From assembly GCF_035222375.1 (NCBI RefSeq), contig NC_085889.1, positions 2,852,001 through 2,916,000 on the forward strand: a stretch of DNA of 64,000 nucleotides, given 5' to 3'. Made by a program: the position numbers and the translations under genes. The stretch is from Podospora pseudocomata (lineage: Eukaryota > Ascomycota > Sordariomycetes > Sordariales > Podosporaceae). The notes beneath the pieces are model-generated. The model was given only the letters and a program-made list of their open reading frames with translations, was not told the DNA's origin and did not search any database. Positions 22,677 to 33,230 of the stretch are shown piece by piece (the stretch's first letter is position 1; every line of letters starts with the position of its first letter).

Positions 22677-23154
22677 TGTGACAAGGGGAGTATCTCGGCT
22701 TGGAACAGGTAGTTCAACTCAGTATAATAATCTGTTATGGCCTCAAGGTCCTTGCCCCTTGCCATTTGGGTAGGAAAGGCAAGGCCTACTTATAGTCCTC
22801 CGGATCCCCAGGACCGTTCTGAGCTCCCTGGTCCTCGAACCTGTCTTATCTGTCTGCCTTGGCCGGGCACCTCCTTCGGCGTCCTGGCCACTGATTCCAC
22901 CAGTAATAGGTACATATGATTCCTGTCCTGCAGTCTTCTTGCAGCTCGTATGGGTCCTCAGTCCCTCCTGCCCAACCAACCCGTATCGGCACCCTGGTTC
23001 TGCCTTCGTGGTGGTCGCCGTGATGCCTCCGCTGAGCCCCGGTGGGCTCAGTTGGTTGCCGGCCCCAGATATTCTGATCCTGGGCATATCGTTGGGCTAT
23101 TGTTGGTTGGAGTGTGTACTGTCTAGGGGCACTGAGTCGTGGGCCCGTGTGACA
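22677..23154 (-). repeat. 5' LTR of the gypsy element
   Basis: 478 bp, the same sequence as 15663-16140, with promoter-like TATAAGTA in element sense. It is followed inside the element by the primer-binding candidate at 22664-22676. Confidence 0.93.
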
Positions 23155-25020
23155 GGCACGGAGCTTAACCCCGTCAAGCACTTGGATGTATTGTGCCAGT
23201 AGCTGGTTGATATCTGCTTTAAATGCATCGAAGGAAGGCTCGCCATATTGTGTCCAGTCAGGCACCACATTGTTGAAGTGACGCGAGTTGATAAACTTGA
23301 CGACACGGCTGACAAAGTTGCCTAGGTTCTTGAGGAGGAGATTGTTGTTGGCGCTGATGAAACCGTCCCAGGTGAACTCGCTGTCGTCAGTCTCGGGCCT
23401 GCAGTAGAGGAGATAAAACCGCCAAATGTCTGAGGGCACCTCGGTTTCTCTGGCAGAATCACCAAAGACGCCAATTCCTCGAGACTTGGAGAATTTCCCG
23501 CCTTCGTAGGTGAGGTAACCGGTGGTGGAGAGGTGATGGAGCTTTGTCCAAGGTTCGTGCGTTCCGATTTTGGTGGCGGGAAAGATGATGCTGTGGTAGA
23601 CAACGTTGTCTTTGCCCATGAATTGGTAGAGCTGCACGTCGTCTGGGCTGCGCCACCACTTCTCCCATTGGTCGGTGTAATTGGCTGTGATCGATACGTA
23701 ACCGATGCTGTCGTCAGTTAGCAAGGAGCACAGTTTTCCAGAGTCAACAGCGGAACAGGATTTCAACTTGCCAAGCATCAAACCACGAGTAGATAACCTT
23801 CTCTTCATAGCCTTCCAAACTCGTGGGCACCGGAGTGCCCCATTTGAGGTCCCTCGTAATGCTTCGCGGCTGTAGTCCTTCCTTGAGCCACGCTGCTGTG
23901 ATTGATGTTCTATTGCTGGACCACGCGCCTTTAGCAGCTGACTCCTGGAAGAAAGCCTCCACCTCTGGCTGGAGCTTATCCAGCTCCAAGAAGATATGCT
24001 TGGTCTCTTTGGTAACCGGTACAGAACCGTCCACCTTGCAGCGCGGGCGAATAAGCTCCAGGGATTTGAGAAGTTTACCGCATAGGTCGCACTGGTCTCC
24101 ACGAGCATCGACATAGCCACAATCAGGACACTCGCCTTCGACGAAGCGATCAGCGAGAAACGAATGGTGCTGCTCACAGTAGAGCTGGGTTGTCATGCGT
24201 TCCTCGAGAGACCCATTGTCCTTGAGCTTCAGGAAGATATCTTGGGTGATTTCCGTTTGCAGCGGTGTTGTGGTGCGACCAAAGATGTCGAAGCTGATGT
24301 TGAACCACTTGTAGACTGCAGCGTGAATCGCCTAGTATTTGTGGCAGAGCTCTTGCGGGGTGCAGTTGTCAACTAGGGCTCGGGCCTCGGTGGTGGTTCC
24401 GTATTCGTCGGTACCTGATTATGGAGCGAGTCAGCAAACGGGTATGGGCACCAGACCGAGAAGTCAAGCTCACCACCAATGTAAAGTGAGTTGAAGCCGC
24501 GCGCTCTGCTGTACCGCGCAAACGTGTTGGCTGAAAGGACTGACCCGATGATGTTGCCAAGGTGCGGCACATTGTTGACGTATGGAAGGGCGCTGGTAAT
24601 GAGAATGTTTCGTTTCCCGGGGTCTGGGAGGACAGGTTCCCTGGGTGGTAGGTGTGCTGCCATTGTTTCCATTTTGAAGAGGTTGAGACCTGGGTCAAAG
24701 TGTGATGTTGGTTGGAAAGACATGACGCAGTTGTAGAATGCAGGGGAAGGCGGGGTTCAAAAGGGGCCCTGCCAACGATTGGTAACTCAGAAAACCGGTC
24801 ACTGGGTGTCGACCTAGGTAATTTAACTGCACATGTGCACATCAGACACATTTCACATGACACAACGACGAACCGTAGAAACGATCAGATTGAAGTCTAG
24901 GTACCCACGCTTCTAAAACGAGGTGCCTCGAAGCTTTCCATATATACACACACTGTTCAATCCCATCGCCATCGTATGTTGCCCCCGAAATCCACAACTC
25001 GAATGAACACCACACGTCCC

Positions 25021-26381
25021 TTACAAGGCGTTCATCAAGGCATTGTATGCCGCCTTTGGCTGGTAGTTGCGGTCAAAGAGGAGCGGGTTGTCACTGGACC
25101 TCCAGCTGTCCTTGTCCGAAACACCCCAGACGGTAATGCCAACGCACTTGGGGATTTGGAGACAGGCGTTCATGACGGTGAGGTAATCGTTGGCCGAGGC
25201 ACCGGCAATGTCGAGCTCGGTGACGGCAATCTCCTTGACGTTGGCCGCAGCGAGAGCCCTCAGGGCAGCGGGGACACCCGAGGCAGGGTTCCATCCGCCG
25301 GGGGCAGCCAAGTGAGCCTGGGAGCCGATGCCGTCGATGGGAATGCCCTGGGCGACCCACTTGTTGACCTTTTCGACCATGCCACGGGTGACCTTGGCGT
25401 AGTTGGCATTGTCGAGGTTGTAGTCGTTGATGTAGAGCTTGGCGGCGGGATCGGCGGCACGGGCGGCGCGGAAGGCGATGCCGACAAAGTCCTCGCCGAG
25501 AACGCGGCTGAAGACGCTGTTGCGGAGGGAGCCGTCTTCGGCAAAGATCTCGTTGACGACGTCCCAGTGGGCGATCTTGCCCTTGTAGCGGGTGACCATG
25601 GTGGTGACATGGTTTTGGATGACCTGCGTCAGCGTGTTGCGGTCGTTGATGTTCTGCACCCACTGTGGCAACTGAGAGTGCCAGAGGAGAGTGTGGCCAC
25701 GGATGAGCTTCCCGTTGGCGGTAGCAAAGTTGACGACAGCGTCGGCGTTGGAGAAGCTGAACTGATTGCGGCTCGCTGTGATGGACAAGTTAGCATGAGC
25801 CAGCTCTTCCAGAAAAAAAAAAAGGACACTCACGTTCAATGGCATCCCACTTCATGCTGTTCTCGTGGGTGATTTGACCAAAGGTGTTCTTGACGATCGT
25901 GGTCAACGGGTTGTTGTTCAGGTGATAGTGGTCGATCTCGGTTCCGAAGAAGAGCTTCCCCTTGGCCTTGAACTTTTCGTGCAAGCTATTTCCACCGCCA
26001 CCGCCGCCGCCGCCGTTGGTAGGAGTAGGAGTGGTAGGTGTGGTGGGAGCAGGGTTGCCTCCTCCGGATCCGGGCACACACTGGGAGTACCAGTCGCTGT
26101 GAGAGAAACTTGTCAGCGATGGCCTTCGGGGAAGGGAGCAACTCTCTTGGTGCGAGAGGTGTTACGTACTTGGTCTTCTGGCAGACTGAGCCAGAAACGC
26201 AGGTAGTGGGACCGGTCCAGCCCTGACCGCCGCCTGTTGGAAACAAGACAAGTTAGTTGGTCGAGCAGAAATTGTTTGAGGAAGGCTGTCACAAAGGCTG
26301 TCACATACACTGGCCCCAGAGAGGGGACTGGGCAAGGACAGTCGCCGGGGCGATAGCGAGAACAAAGGCGAGAGTCTGCAT
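25021..26381 (-). CDS. Endo-1,4-beta-xylanase, GH10 with N-terminal CBM1
   Basis: Secreted xylan-degrading enzyme of 384 residues. Exons: 26381-26309, 26233-26170, 26096-25834, 25775-25021, with GT-AG introns of 75, 73 and 58 nt and phases that agree throughout. The signal peptide is [17 protein letters not shown]. Residues about 20-56 form a family 1 cellulose-binding module ([26 protein letters not shown]). A Pro/Thr/Gly-rich linker with a Gly run follows, then the GH10 barrel from about residue 85. The acid/base is Glu209 in WDVVNE and the nucleophile Glu320 in VTELD; the substrate motif [12 protein letters not shown] is present. The protein ends AYNALMNAL. Length and layout are normal for ascomycete CBM1-GH10 enzymes. 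Induction by xylan and carbon repression are expected for the family but were not shown here. Confidence 0.95.
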
Positions 26382-26464
26382 GATTGCTGCTCCAACAAGG
26401 CTGTACTGAAAGACGGACAAGGCAGTAGACACAGGATAACGAAGCCTCAAGGGACGCCTTGTCC

Positions 26465-26472
26465 ATTATATG
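26465..26472 (-). promoter_or_regulatory. TATA-like box of the xylanase gene
   Basis: CATATAAT on the minus strand lies about 85 bases upstream of the xylanase ATG (26381). It is the only TATA-like match close to the start. Confidence 0.4.
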
Positions 26473-27412
26473 CTTCGGTTGTCGTTGAACGGAGTACACT
26501 CCGAATACTTCCTAATGGAACAAGTACGCCGGCGCGTGCTGTTGTGGTAGCCGCGCCTATCGGAGGACCTTGGCGACATGGTGTTAGTCCCGGAAATCCA
26601 CCGACCGAATCTTCTGTGGGCTTGGCCTCGGCTTGGCTTGCACAGAGTTCCGGGTAGAGGAGCCTTTGCGCGATGGACTACTTCATTGCATCAACCAAAT
26701 CTATGAGCGAACGGTGAACATGTGGACTGTGGTCCTGATGCCTTCTTTTGTCCGTGCTGTCGCAACCCGTGTCTCCGCTGGTGACAAGAGACTCGGACGG
26801 CAGAGAAGTGATTCAAGGCAAAGCTTGGTCAGCTTTAATGTTTCAAGCAAAGCCTCACCTTTCAGCTCTGCCGACCTTTCCATTTACCGATTTACCGTGA
26901 TCTTTCCGGAGACTTGAGGCTCTCGCAGACTCCAGTTTGCAGGATACTTGTCGGTCCGAGTCCGACTCTATCCTCCACAAGTGTCGCACCAATACAACCT
27001 CACATGCTCGATCAGGTAAGAACGGAACATCTCAACTTTGAGTGAACCAGGTACGTGGGTGCCAAACTCGCTTATGGCACTTTCTTGGACGACTTGCCGG
27101 ATTTGTACAAGTTCAGAAGCTGATCCCAGCATCGACATAGGCGCGCTACAGGGGTTGTTTCTGATTCGTGGAATAGTAGTGTTCACGTCGCACTGGGCGA
27201 GCAACTTGACCTTGACAGCCGCGGCATCAAGCGACGGAATAGAACTGACAGTGGGCAAAGTTCGCCACATGATGCCTTGCTCTTTTCGGTAGATATGGGG
27301 AAGGAAAAGCCCTTGGCAGCGGCGTCAACATGCGGTTACATAGATCATGGTTTGTATATACATGTGAGCAAAGGTAGGCGTATTGCCTGCCCCCCCGTGT
27401 TTTGCCTCTCAC
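26473..27412. other. Intergenic region between xylanase promoter and MFS 3' end
   Basis: No gene was recognised; the open frames are short and lack motifs. It presumably contains the distal xylanase promoter. Confidence 0.45.
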
Positions 27413-28960
27413 TCACGCCTTGACGCTCCACAAGGATGTTGCCCCAGTTTCAGCCATCATCTTCCTGCTTTTGATGACAAAGGAGGCCGCGACAAGCACC
27501 ATTCCAATGAGCAACGTTGTCCCGGCAAAAACCTGCGCACCCCAGTAATCCCCATCACAAGCTGTGATGATGGCACCGGCAACTGGCGGGCCTGCCAGGG
27601 TTGCAAAACTGACGGTCGTAAACACCATCCCGATCCTCACACCGGCTTTCCGCACGTCGGTGTTGAGACTGCTCAGTCCGGCCGGGAACAGACTCTGAAT
27701 ACCACCGGCGACCATCCCGTAGAAGCAAGACCACACATAGAGGCCCGCCACATCTTTCACAGCCATCCAGCAGATGACACAAACACCGCAGAGTCCCGCC
27801 ACAGGAACAAACACCTTGAGAGGTCCAACTCGGTCGGCAACGGCGTTCGGGCCTAGTCTCCCGATCACTCCCACGCCGTTCATCACCAGCAACAAATTCA
27901 AGCTCTCGGTGAAGTCCAGCCCAATGATGTCCCTGCTAAACGACGCCACGTAATAGAACGGAAAGTACAACCCAATAAAGCACTTGTCTGATGTCAGCTC
28001 TCTTCCATCGTCTTGTGCTATTCCCAAGGGGCGTTTTCAATCAAAACTCACAGTAAAAGCCCCCAACGCATACATGACATACTCCCCCTCCTTCCAAGCC
28101 GCCAAATCAATCAACGGCCCCGACTTCCTCGGCTTTATCCTCGGCTTCAAAAACACACAGCCCACCCCCAAGGTCAAAAGCTGAATAAACCCAATGCTCC
28201 TCATCGTCCACCCAAACCCAACCTTGGGCAGCAGCTCGCGCACCATGCTGGGGAAGATCAACCCACCCGTCGCACTGCCACAGGCCGCAACCGCCAGCGC
28301 AATCGCCCGCCTCTTGTCAAAGTACGTGCTCACCGTCGAGATGCTCGGGCAGAACAGACACCCCATCCCCAGGCCCATGCATATCCCCTGGCTGAGAAAG
28401 ACCTGGCTGTACGTGCTCGCAGCGGAAACGGTAAACGTCCCCAGCAGGAGCAGCACCGTTCCCAGGGCGAAGATGTGCCGGAAGAAACCCGCGTCTGTGA
28501 GGCGGCCGGTGATGGCGCCGATGAAGAAGAGCAGGAAGATTTGCACTGACCCAACCCAGGATATGTCGGATGGAGGGCGGGAGAGGGTGGTGGTGTAGTA
28601 GGGTTGGAAGACGCCAAAGGAGTTGATGATGCCCCAGGTGTTGGTGATGACGAGGTGGGCACAGAACACGGCAGTCCAGGCTTTGACGCCGCCGTCGGGG
28701 GGAGGGCCGGGGTCGTAGTTTGTGCTTTGACGGGTCAGGCGGCTGATGGTTCGTGATATGACGCCTCCTGTTTCTAGCGGTTGGGGAGCGACGTCCGAGT
28801 CCGAGTCCGAGTCTGTGTCTGTCGTCGAGGCGCCATCCGTCTTTTCTCTTGTTGGCTTTACTGGTGGTGATTTTGAGGATGGTGAGGAGGAATCTGTGTC
28901 AATGTCTCTTTCTGGTCCGGCGACGGGGGGTGGTGGCCCCGTTTCGAGGTCTGTCGCCAT
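27413..28960 (-). CDS. MFS transporter, monocarboxylate-porter-like (MCH family)
   Basis: A 492-residue major facilitator. Exon 1 is 28960-28052 and exon 2 is 27982-27413; the 69-nt intron (GTGAGT..CTGAC..CAAG) restores GAFT-CFIGLYFPFYYVASF. A long polar, Ser/Pro/Asp-rich cytosolic N-terminus of about 95 residues leads to PPDGGVKAWTAVFCAHLVIT, the PDGGxxxW signature of the monocarboxylate porter group. About twelve hydrophobic segments follow, with the loop motifs GRLTDAGFFRH and DKRRAIALAVAACGSATGG. The second half (DIIGLDFTESLNLLLVMNGV, NAVADRVGPLKVFVPVAGL) completes the fold. The likely site is the plasma membrane. The substrate is not predictable; fungal MCH proteins include riboflavin importers and others without known cargo. 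The acceptor after ACAAG was chosen because the earlier CATCAG would break the frame. Confidence 0.9.
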
Positions 28961-30083
28961 GGCTGTGGTGTTAACGTCGTCGCCGTTGGGCTTTTGTGAG
29001 GATAGGATGCCGTTTTCCGCTTTCTTTCGTTATCTTCCGGTTGCCAAGGTTGGTGTTGCTGTTAAGATACCCCTTGAACCCCTATTTATTGTTTTGGTCG
29101 AAAGGTAACACAAGCTGCAATGTAGGAACAGTCAACGGAAAGCTGCTTGGGCATATATGTCGTGCAAAGGGCGTCGGGATTTGGTCGGTCCTAATTTTTT
29201 CTTAGCTTTTTTATCAGTCATCGACTTCATCAGTCACCGACTTTCAATCCTTGGTCTCTGTGGGGCCGTCTCGGCAGGAAGTCGTTGGTTCCATAACGGC
29301 GCACCCCGGCCGGGAATAGAGTCAAACCATTTGCCCCAGACCCGACCGTGATCCGATAGATAGGCATGGCCGACAACAAGGAACCTTCCATAGGTATATT
29401 GGGTCAATTTACGCGATCAACACCGAGGGCCGAGTTGACGCAATGTCCTGACAAATCTGGGAGTGTTTTCATAGTCGCTGGGTCCAAGTTACAAGAGGTT
29501 GAAGCATACAAGTGCGTTGCAAAGTTTTCCCGTAGTGTAGTGTCGGCTGCTTTGTCATGATGGTGCTCGGCCCGGAGTACCTTGCAATGTGTGTTATTCC
29601 CGGATCATTCACGGAGCTAGAAGCAGCACTTGTCGGAAACAGGTTAGGCCATGGCGTATTCCAGTGGATCCTGTTGATAAGTGAAAAATGTGCGATTTCG
29701 CTGAATGCGTTCTCCCAAATTGCAACTCCTCGGGAGCATCGGCCATCAATGACATACCTAGCTCTCAGAATTGTTTTTTGGACACTATAAATCTATGCAA
29801 GACCATGCCATTATCGTGGACTAGTTCAACACAATGGAGAAAGAAACAGGCCTTGTCGAGTTCTGTAACCAAGACAACTAGTTTAATCACAACACAACAT
29901 GTGCTGCTTCTCATGCGATATTTAACCATGAGTCTCCCTCATCTAAATTCCAGACCATCATCATCATTATCATCATCATCATCATCATCATCACCTTCAC
30001 TAACAAGAACAGCAACATCACCATCACCACCACCACCACCGCCACCACCTATACTAACAGAACCAGCACTTTTTTTCAACAAG
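28961..30083. other. Divergent intergenic region with an ATC-type microsatellite
   Basis: The shared upstream region of the MFS and 2EXR genes. About 29953-30050 is rich in ATC/ACC triplets. An open frame runs through it into the 2EXR gene, but the translation is Ser/Pro low complexity and the ATG at 30084 is the better start. No other gene was seen. Confidence 0.5.
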
Positions 30084-30887
30084 ATGGCCTCGTTCCCCCA
30101 ATTCACGCGGCTTCCTACTGAGATTCAATGGGTGATCTGGGAGTTGGCTCTCTCCGAGTCCAACACTCACTTCCTCACCATGAACTCGGGGCATCATTCC
30201 CTCGGCCAACTCAGCCCCATCTATGGTCCAGTTCCGAACTTGGCAGCATTTGGTCAGTCGTTGCTAAGTCTGAACCCCTCCCCTCTCAGCTTCGCTCAAT
30301 CCTGGTCTCGTGTTTCAGCCATTGCCAGCTCTTGCTACAAAGCTAAGAAGACTGCAGTGCGCCTCCACAAGAAGGATCTTGAATCTGGTAATCGTGGCCC
30401 ATTCCCTCTGTTTGATGCATCTCAAGATATGCTGGTCATATCAACCATCCACGCTATAGATACTTCCGAGCCACCCGCCGACGCTGAAGACATGGATACT
30501 TCGGAGCCCGAACAGCCAGAAGTTCCTGAACCATTCACTCAACTTACTTTTGAACCCGTGGACAGTGTTGGTCACTGGCGGCGCCGGTACCCTCTTCTTG
30601 TTCCAGACTTGCCTGCCACCGGCTATCTGGCCAACATCACCTCTGTAGCCATCTACTGGAAGCCGGAGATGGACGATGCTGTCGTCTGCCGTCAGATTCA
30701 GTGGCTTTGGGATGGCGATGCGTGCCCTAAACTCGAGACAATCTACATTGATATCAGCATGAGATCCAAGAGGTATAGGTGGTTTCACTGCACTTTGCAG
30801 AATCATGTCCACCTTGCTGCGCGCAGGCGGACCCGTACTGTTAAGGGCGTGGTAGATATCCATGTAAGGAACCTCACTGCTTTTTAG
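30084..30887 (+). CDS. 2EXR domain-containing protein
   Basis: A single-exon protein of 267 residues. MASFPQFTRLPTEIQWVIWE at the start is the hallmark of the fungal 2EXR domain (LPxEIRxxIWxxAL), a short module of unknown function related to F-box-like N-termini. The middle has a hydrophilic insertion rich in Glu/Pro/Asp (TSEPPADAEDMDTSEPEQPE). The C-terminus (PKLETIYIDISMRSKRYRWF) is also typical of the family. The start at 30084 was preferred to upstream in-frame codons, which lie in the microsatellite. Function and partners are unknown. Such genes are highly expanded in Sordariomycetes (family knowledge), which matches the other 2EXR/F-box genes in this window. Confidence 0.8.
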   Translation: MASFPQFTRLPTEIQWVIWELALSESNTHFLTMNSGHHSLGQLSPIYGPVPNLAAFGQSLLSLNPSPLSFAQSWSRVSAIASSCYKAKKTAVRLHKKDLESGNRGPFPLFDASQDMLVISTIHAIDTSEPPADAEDMDTSEPEQPEVPEPFTQLTFEPVDSVGHWRRRYPLLVPDLPATGYLANITSVAIYWKPEMDDAVVCRQIQWLWDGDACPKLETIYIDISMRSKRYRWFHCTLQNHVHLAARRRTRTVKGVVDIHVRNLTAF

Positions 30888-31474
30888 TGTCTAGTAAGCA
30901 TCTGATGAATCTCTCTCCACTGGGGCGTAAGGTAATGTTCTGATCACGACTTTTACAATTAGTCAATTTTTAATAAGAATGTAATAAGTATTTCTTTTTT
31001 TTTTTCAATAGCTCTGTGTTTTCCTGTATGTATATGAACTTGTGATCCTGTAACAGCTTTCCCGTATCAACAAAAACCAACAATAGCATGGTGTGCTTCC
31101 TCTCCTTATTTCGGACACAACCAGGGCTCGCAATGAAGTTCCTTCCTTTCCATGGGCCACCCAAACAACTTCATTCTGCCCTGCATCAATTGTACTAGAA
31201 CAATCATCCAAGTCACAGATTGCAGACCGGATCAAATCGAAGAATGCAATTCTCCTTTTCACTTGCGAGAATTTATTCACGTCATTGACATCCGCAAATG
31301 TTGACACCCCTTTGTTCATGACATCAACACCATGCTTCCATGCCGCATCCGGCCTCAGATTCCTGTCCCTACCTTTTTAAACCAGTGCTGCCCCCCTTGG
31401 TGTGATCGATTTGATCAGCTGTACATAATTCATCGGATCCTCACCTACTTGCAACAACTGGATCTTTGTTCACC
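30888..31474. other. Intergenic region
   Basis: Contains a T-rich tract (30993-31006). A minus-strand open frame at 31005-31319 (104 codons) is the only sizeable one; it has no recognisable motif and no support beyond being open, so it is not called as a gene. Confidence 0.4.
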
Positions 31475-31892
31475 ATGAGTTCAGCAAAAGACAAGCCCTC
31501 CGGGATCCCGGTCCCTTCCAACGCGGCCACTACAAGCCCGACTGCCACGACAAGCCCAATTCACCGTCGCTCGTCAGTGGGGTCCCAAACGGGAAACAAC
31601 TCCAAGGGGACGCGGGTGAAACTTGAAGAGGGCCAGCAGAAGAAGCCCGAGGCCGCAGAGGACAAGAAGCCCAAGGTGGTGGAAGAAGACGCGCATAAGA
31701 GTCCCAATGTCAAACCCGGGGAGGAGCCGAAACCCGACCTCCCCAAACCCAAGGACGACGACTCCAACACTGACAACGACGACCCCTTCCGATTCGCCGC
31801 CGTCCCCGACGAGCTCCTACCCACTGGCCTTCCCCCCATTGAAGAAGACGAGCCGGAAGAAGAAGAAGAAGAAGAAGAAGAAGAAGAAGAAG

Positions 31893-31923
<31 letters not shown>

Positions 31924-32723
31924 CGAATCATTTTCAGAGGACCCTTACTACCTCCAAGACGACCAACAAGACGTCTACTCCTTCACCACCCCGCCAACAT
32001 CCCCTGACTTCCCCCCCGGAAACCCCCCCATGGTTTCTTCCTCCCTGCGTAAAACCCTCAACGAAGATTTCTCCCCCCCTCTCCCCCCTTACCTCCTCCT
32101 GCATGGAACGCTCATCCTCCTCGGGACACTCACCTACGCCCTGCTAAACTCCACAAACATCACCTCCCTGACAGCCCTCCTCTTCCCAGGCATCCAGCTC
32201 CTCCTATCAGGCATCGTCCTCTCCCTCGTCGATGCCTCCCAACCCTCCGACCCCGTGACTCCAGGTTGGAAGGCGCTCGTCCAGCTGGCCACGGTGGTAG
32301 AGTGGCTTTATTTCCTGCTGGAGCTCCACCAAAACTTTTACGACTACAGCGCCCCGGGGGCGTATCTCCCTGGCGGGTACGGGATCGACTTTGAGTTTGG
32401 GAGCGATGACCCGGCCGATTATAGGACGTTGGACAACCCCAAGTGGCCGCACGAGGCCAAGGTCAAGGCGACGAGGGAGAGGGGCCTGAACTTGGAGGGG
32501 AGGGTGTTGGAGGGGGTGGATAGGTTTGTTGGTGTTGCTGCTGGGGTTGGGTTGGTTCTTATTGTGAGTTCTTTTTCTTCTCTTATTGCTTGAATTTATG
32601 CTGACGAGATCAAAACAGTGGTTTGTCGTTGCGAGGGCAGTGTGGAGGTTGCGGAATGCTGGAGGGGCGAAGAGGAGGAAGAGAGAGTGGGGAAAACTAA
32701 TTTATCAGAGGCAAAGAAGATAG
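31475..32723 (+). CDS. Predicted membrane protein with poly-glutamate tract
   Basis: A 397-residue unknown. Exon 1 is 31475-32563 and exon 2 is 32619-32723; the 55-nt intron (GTGAGT..GCTGAC..ACAG) joins VLI to WFVVARAVWRL. The first 200 residues are disordered: Ser/Thr/Pro, then Lys/Glu, then a run of about 24 Glu encoded almost only by GAA (31850-31921), a microsatellite likely to vary in length. The second half has hydrophobic segments YLLLHGTLILLGTLTYALL, ALLFPGIQLLLSGIVLSL and, near the end, GVAAGVGLVLI with WFVVA from exon 2, so about three or four membrane spans and a basic cytosolic tail (GGAKRRKREWGK). The ATG at 31475 is in a good context (caccATGag). No family was recognised. Confidence 0.75.
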
Positions 32724-32811
32724 GAATTGGTAGAAGTGTAGGTGATGGATGTATCATGTATAGTGTCATCCAGAGAAAATAAAATGCAAAAATAAAAATG
32801 ACAAAAGATAG

Positions 32812-32904
32812 TGCCCAATAACAGGATTGAACTGTTGACCTTCGCATGACTTGATACTATTGCTAGTATTAGTACGACGCTCTAACCAGCTGAGCTAATC
32901 GGGC
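32812..32904 (-). tRNA. tRNA-Ile (AAT) with intron
   Basis: The minus strand folds as a tRNA: acceptor GCCCGAT with ATTGGGC (one G-U pair), discriminator A, D-arm GCTC..GAGC, anticodon stem TCGTA with TGCGA, loop CTAATA with anticodon AAT, and T-arm ACAG-GTTCAATCC-type. About 19 extra bases directly 3' of the anticodon loop (from CTAGC to AGTC) are a canonical-position tRNA intron. Confidence 0.9.
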
Positions 32905-33158
32905 CTGGTGATTAGTTGCACATGGATGTAGAAGATATTGCTAAGCCTGGTCTCCGGTGCTGAACGATGTGCCTGTTGAGGACAAAGTGCGGGATGTAAT
33001 GAAACTTTGTATCCACACACCCTGAAACACAAGTCTACGAGCGAGTAAGATCCTTTACGCATCCCATAGGTTTCGCTCGTTGGGATGGTTCACCCAAAGA
33101 CCCATTCAGTGGAGCTCACGATGCCCAACACCAATGGAGGAACTTCAACAAATCATTA

Positions 33159-33230
33159 GCGGCCATGGTGTAGTGGTTAGCATTAATGCCTTCCAAGCAT
33201 TAGAGTCGGGTTCGATTCCCGATGGCCGCA
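33159..33230 (+). tRNA. tRNA-Gly (TCC)
   Basis: 72 nt with acceptor GCGGCCA pairing TGGCCGC and discriminator A. Anticodon stem AATGC/GCATT with loop CTTCCAA gives anticodon TCC. The T-arm GTCGGGTTCGATTCCCGAT is intact. No intron. It lies 254 bp from tRNA-Ile, in divergent orientation. Confidence 0.95.

Larger units (their letters stand above)
15663..23154 (-). mobile_element. Ty3/gypsy LTR retrotransposon (chromovirus), recent insertion
   Basis: A complete-length element of 7492 bp with two 478-bp LTRs that appear identical and a perfect 5-bp target duplication GGCAC (15658-15662 and 23155-23159). Parts, read on the minus strand: gag about 22.6-19.8 kb with a CCHC zinc knuckle near 20.0 kb; protease region about 19.6-19.1 kb; reverse transcriptase about 18.9-18.3 kb with the YLDD box; RNase H about 18.2-17.8 kb; integrase with an HHCC zinc finger about 17.5-16.6 kb; and a C-terminal chromodomain about 16.4-16.2 kb, which places it among chromoviruses. 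A purine-rich tract lies at 16141-16160 next to the downstream LTR, and a primer-binding candidate at 22664-22676 next to the upstream LTR. The coding region is interrupted, with about five breaks by eye, some of which could be programmed frame changes. Identical LTRs imply a very young insertion. Confidence 0.93.
15136..24723 (-). pseudogene. Cytosolic methionyl-tRNA synthetase pseudogene, split by a retrotransposon
   Basis: A class I methionyl-tRNA synthetase. ATG 24723 opens [17 protein letters not shown], then the HIGH box variant in [14 protein letters not shown], a connective peptide with zinc-site cysteines (CEQHHSF..CPDCGYVDARGDQCDLCG), WFDACIGYVSITANYTDQW, and the KMSKS equivalent KFSKSRGIGVFG. 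An anticodon-binding helix bundle and a Lys-rich tail ending TEASLDGLKLN follow (stop 15136-15138). Introns are at 24415-24473 (GT-AG) and 23708-23771 (GC-AG, donor GCAAGT, CTAAC branch). Defects: TAG at 24332-24334 in CHKY*AIH, a frame change near 15580, another in a G-run near 15250, and the gypsy insertion after KLRA (23155) with coding resuming at GLLTALQ (15657). Without the insert and its target duplication the frame across the site is continuous. A working copy must exist elsewhere, because the enzyme is essential (inference). Confidence 0.88.

Noticed and set aside
24976-25872. A 298-codon plus-strand frame over the xylanase
   Set aside because: Antisense shadow of the GH10 coding exon; Val/Gly/Asp-rich without a domain.
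31005-31319. Possible short minus-strand gene of 104 codons
   Set aside because: It reads protein-like for part of its length, but there is no domain, intron or family support, so it is reported only as intergenic.
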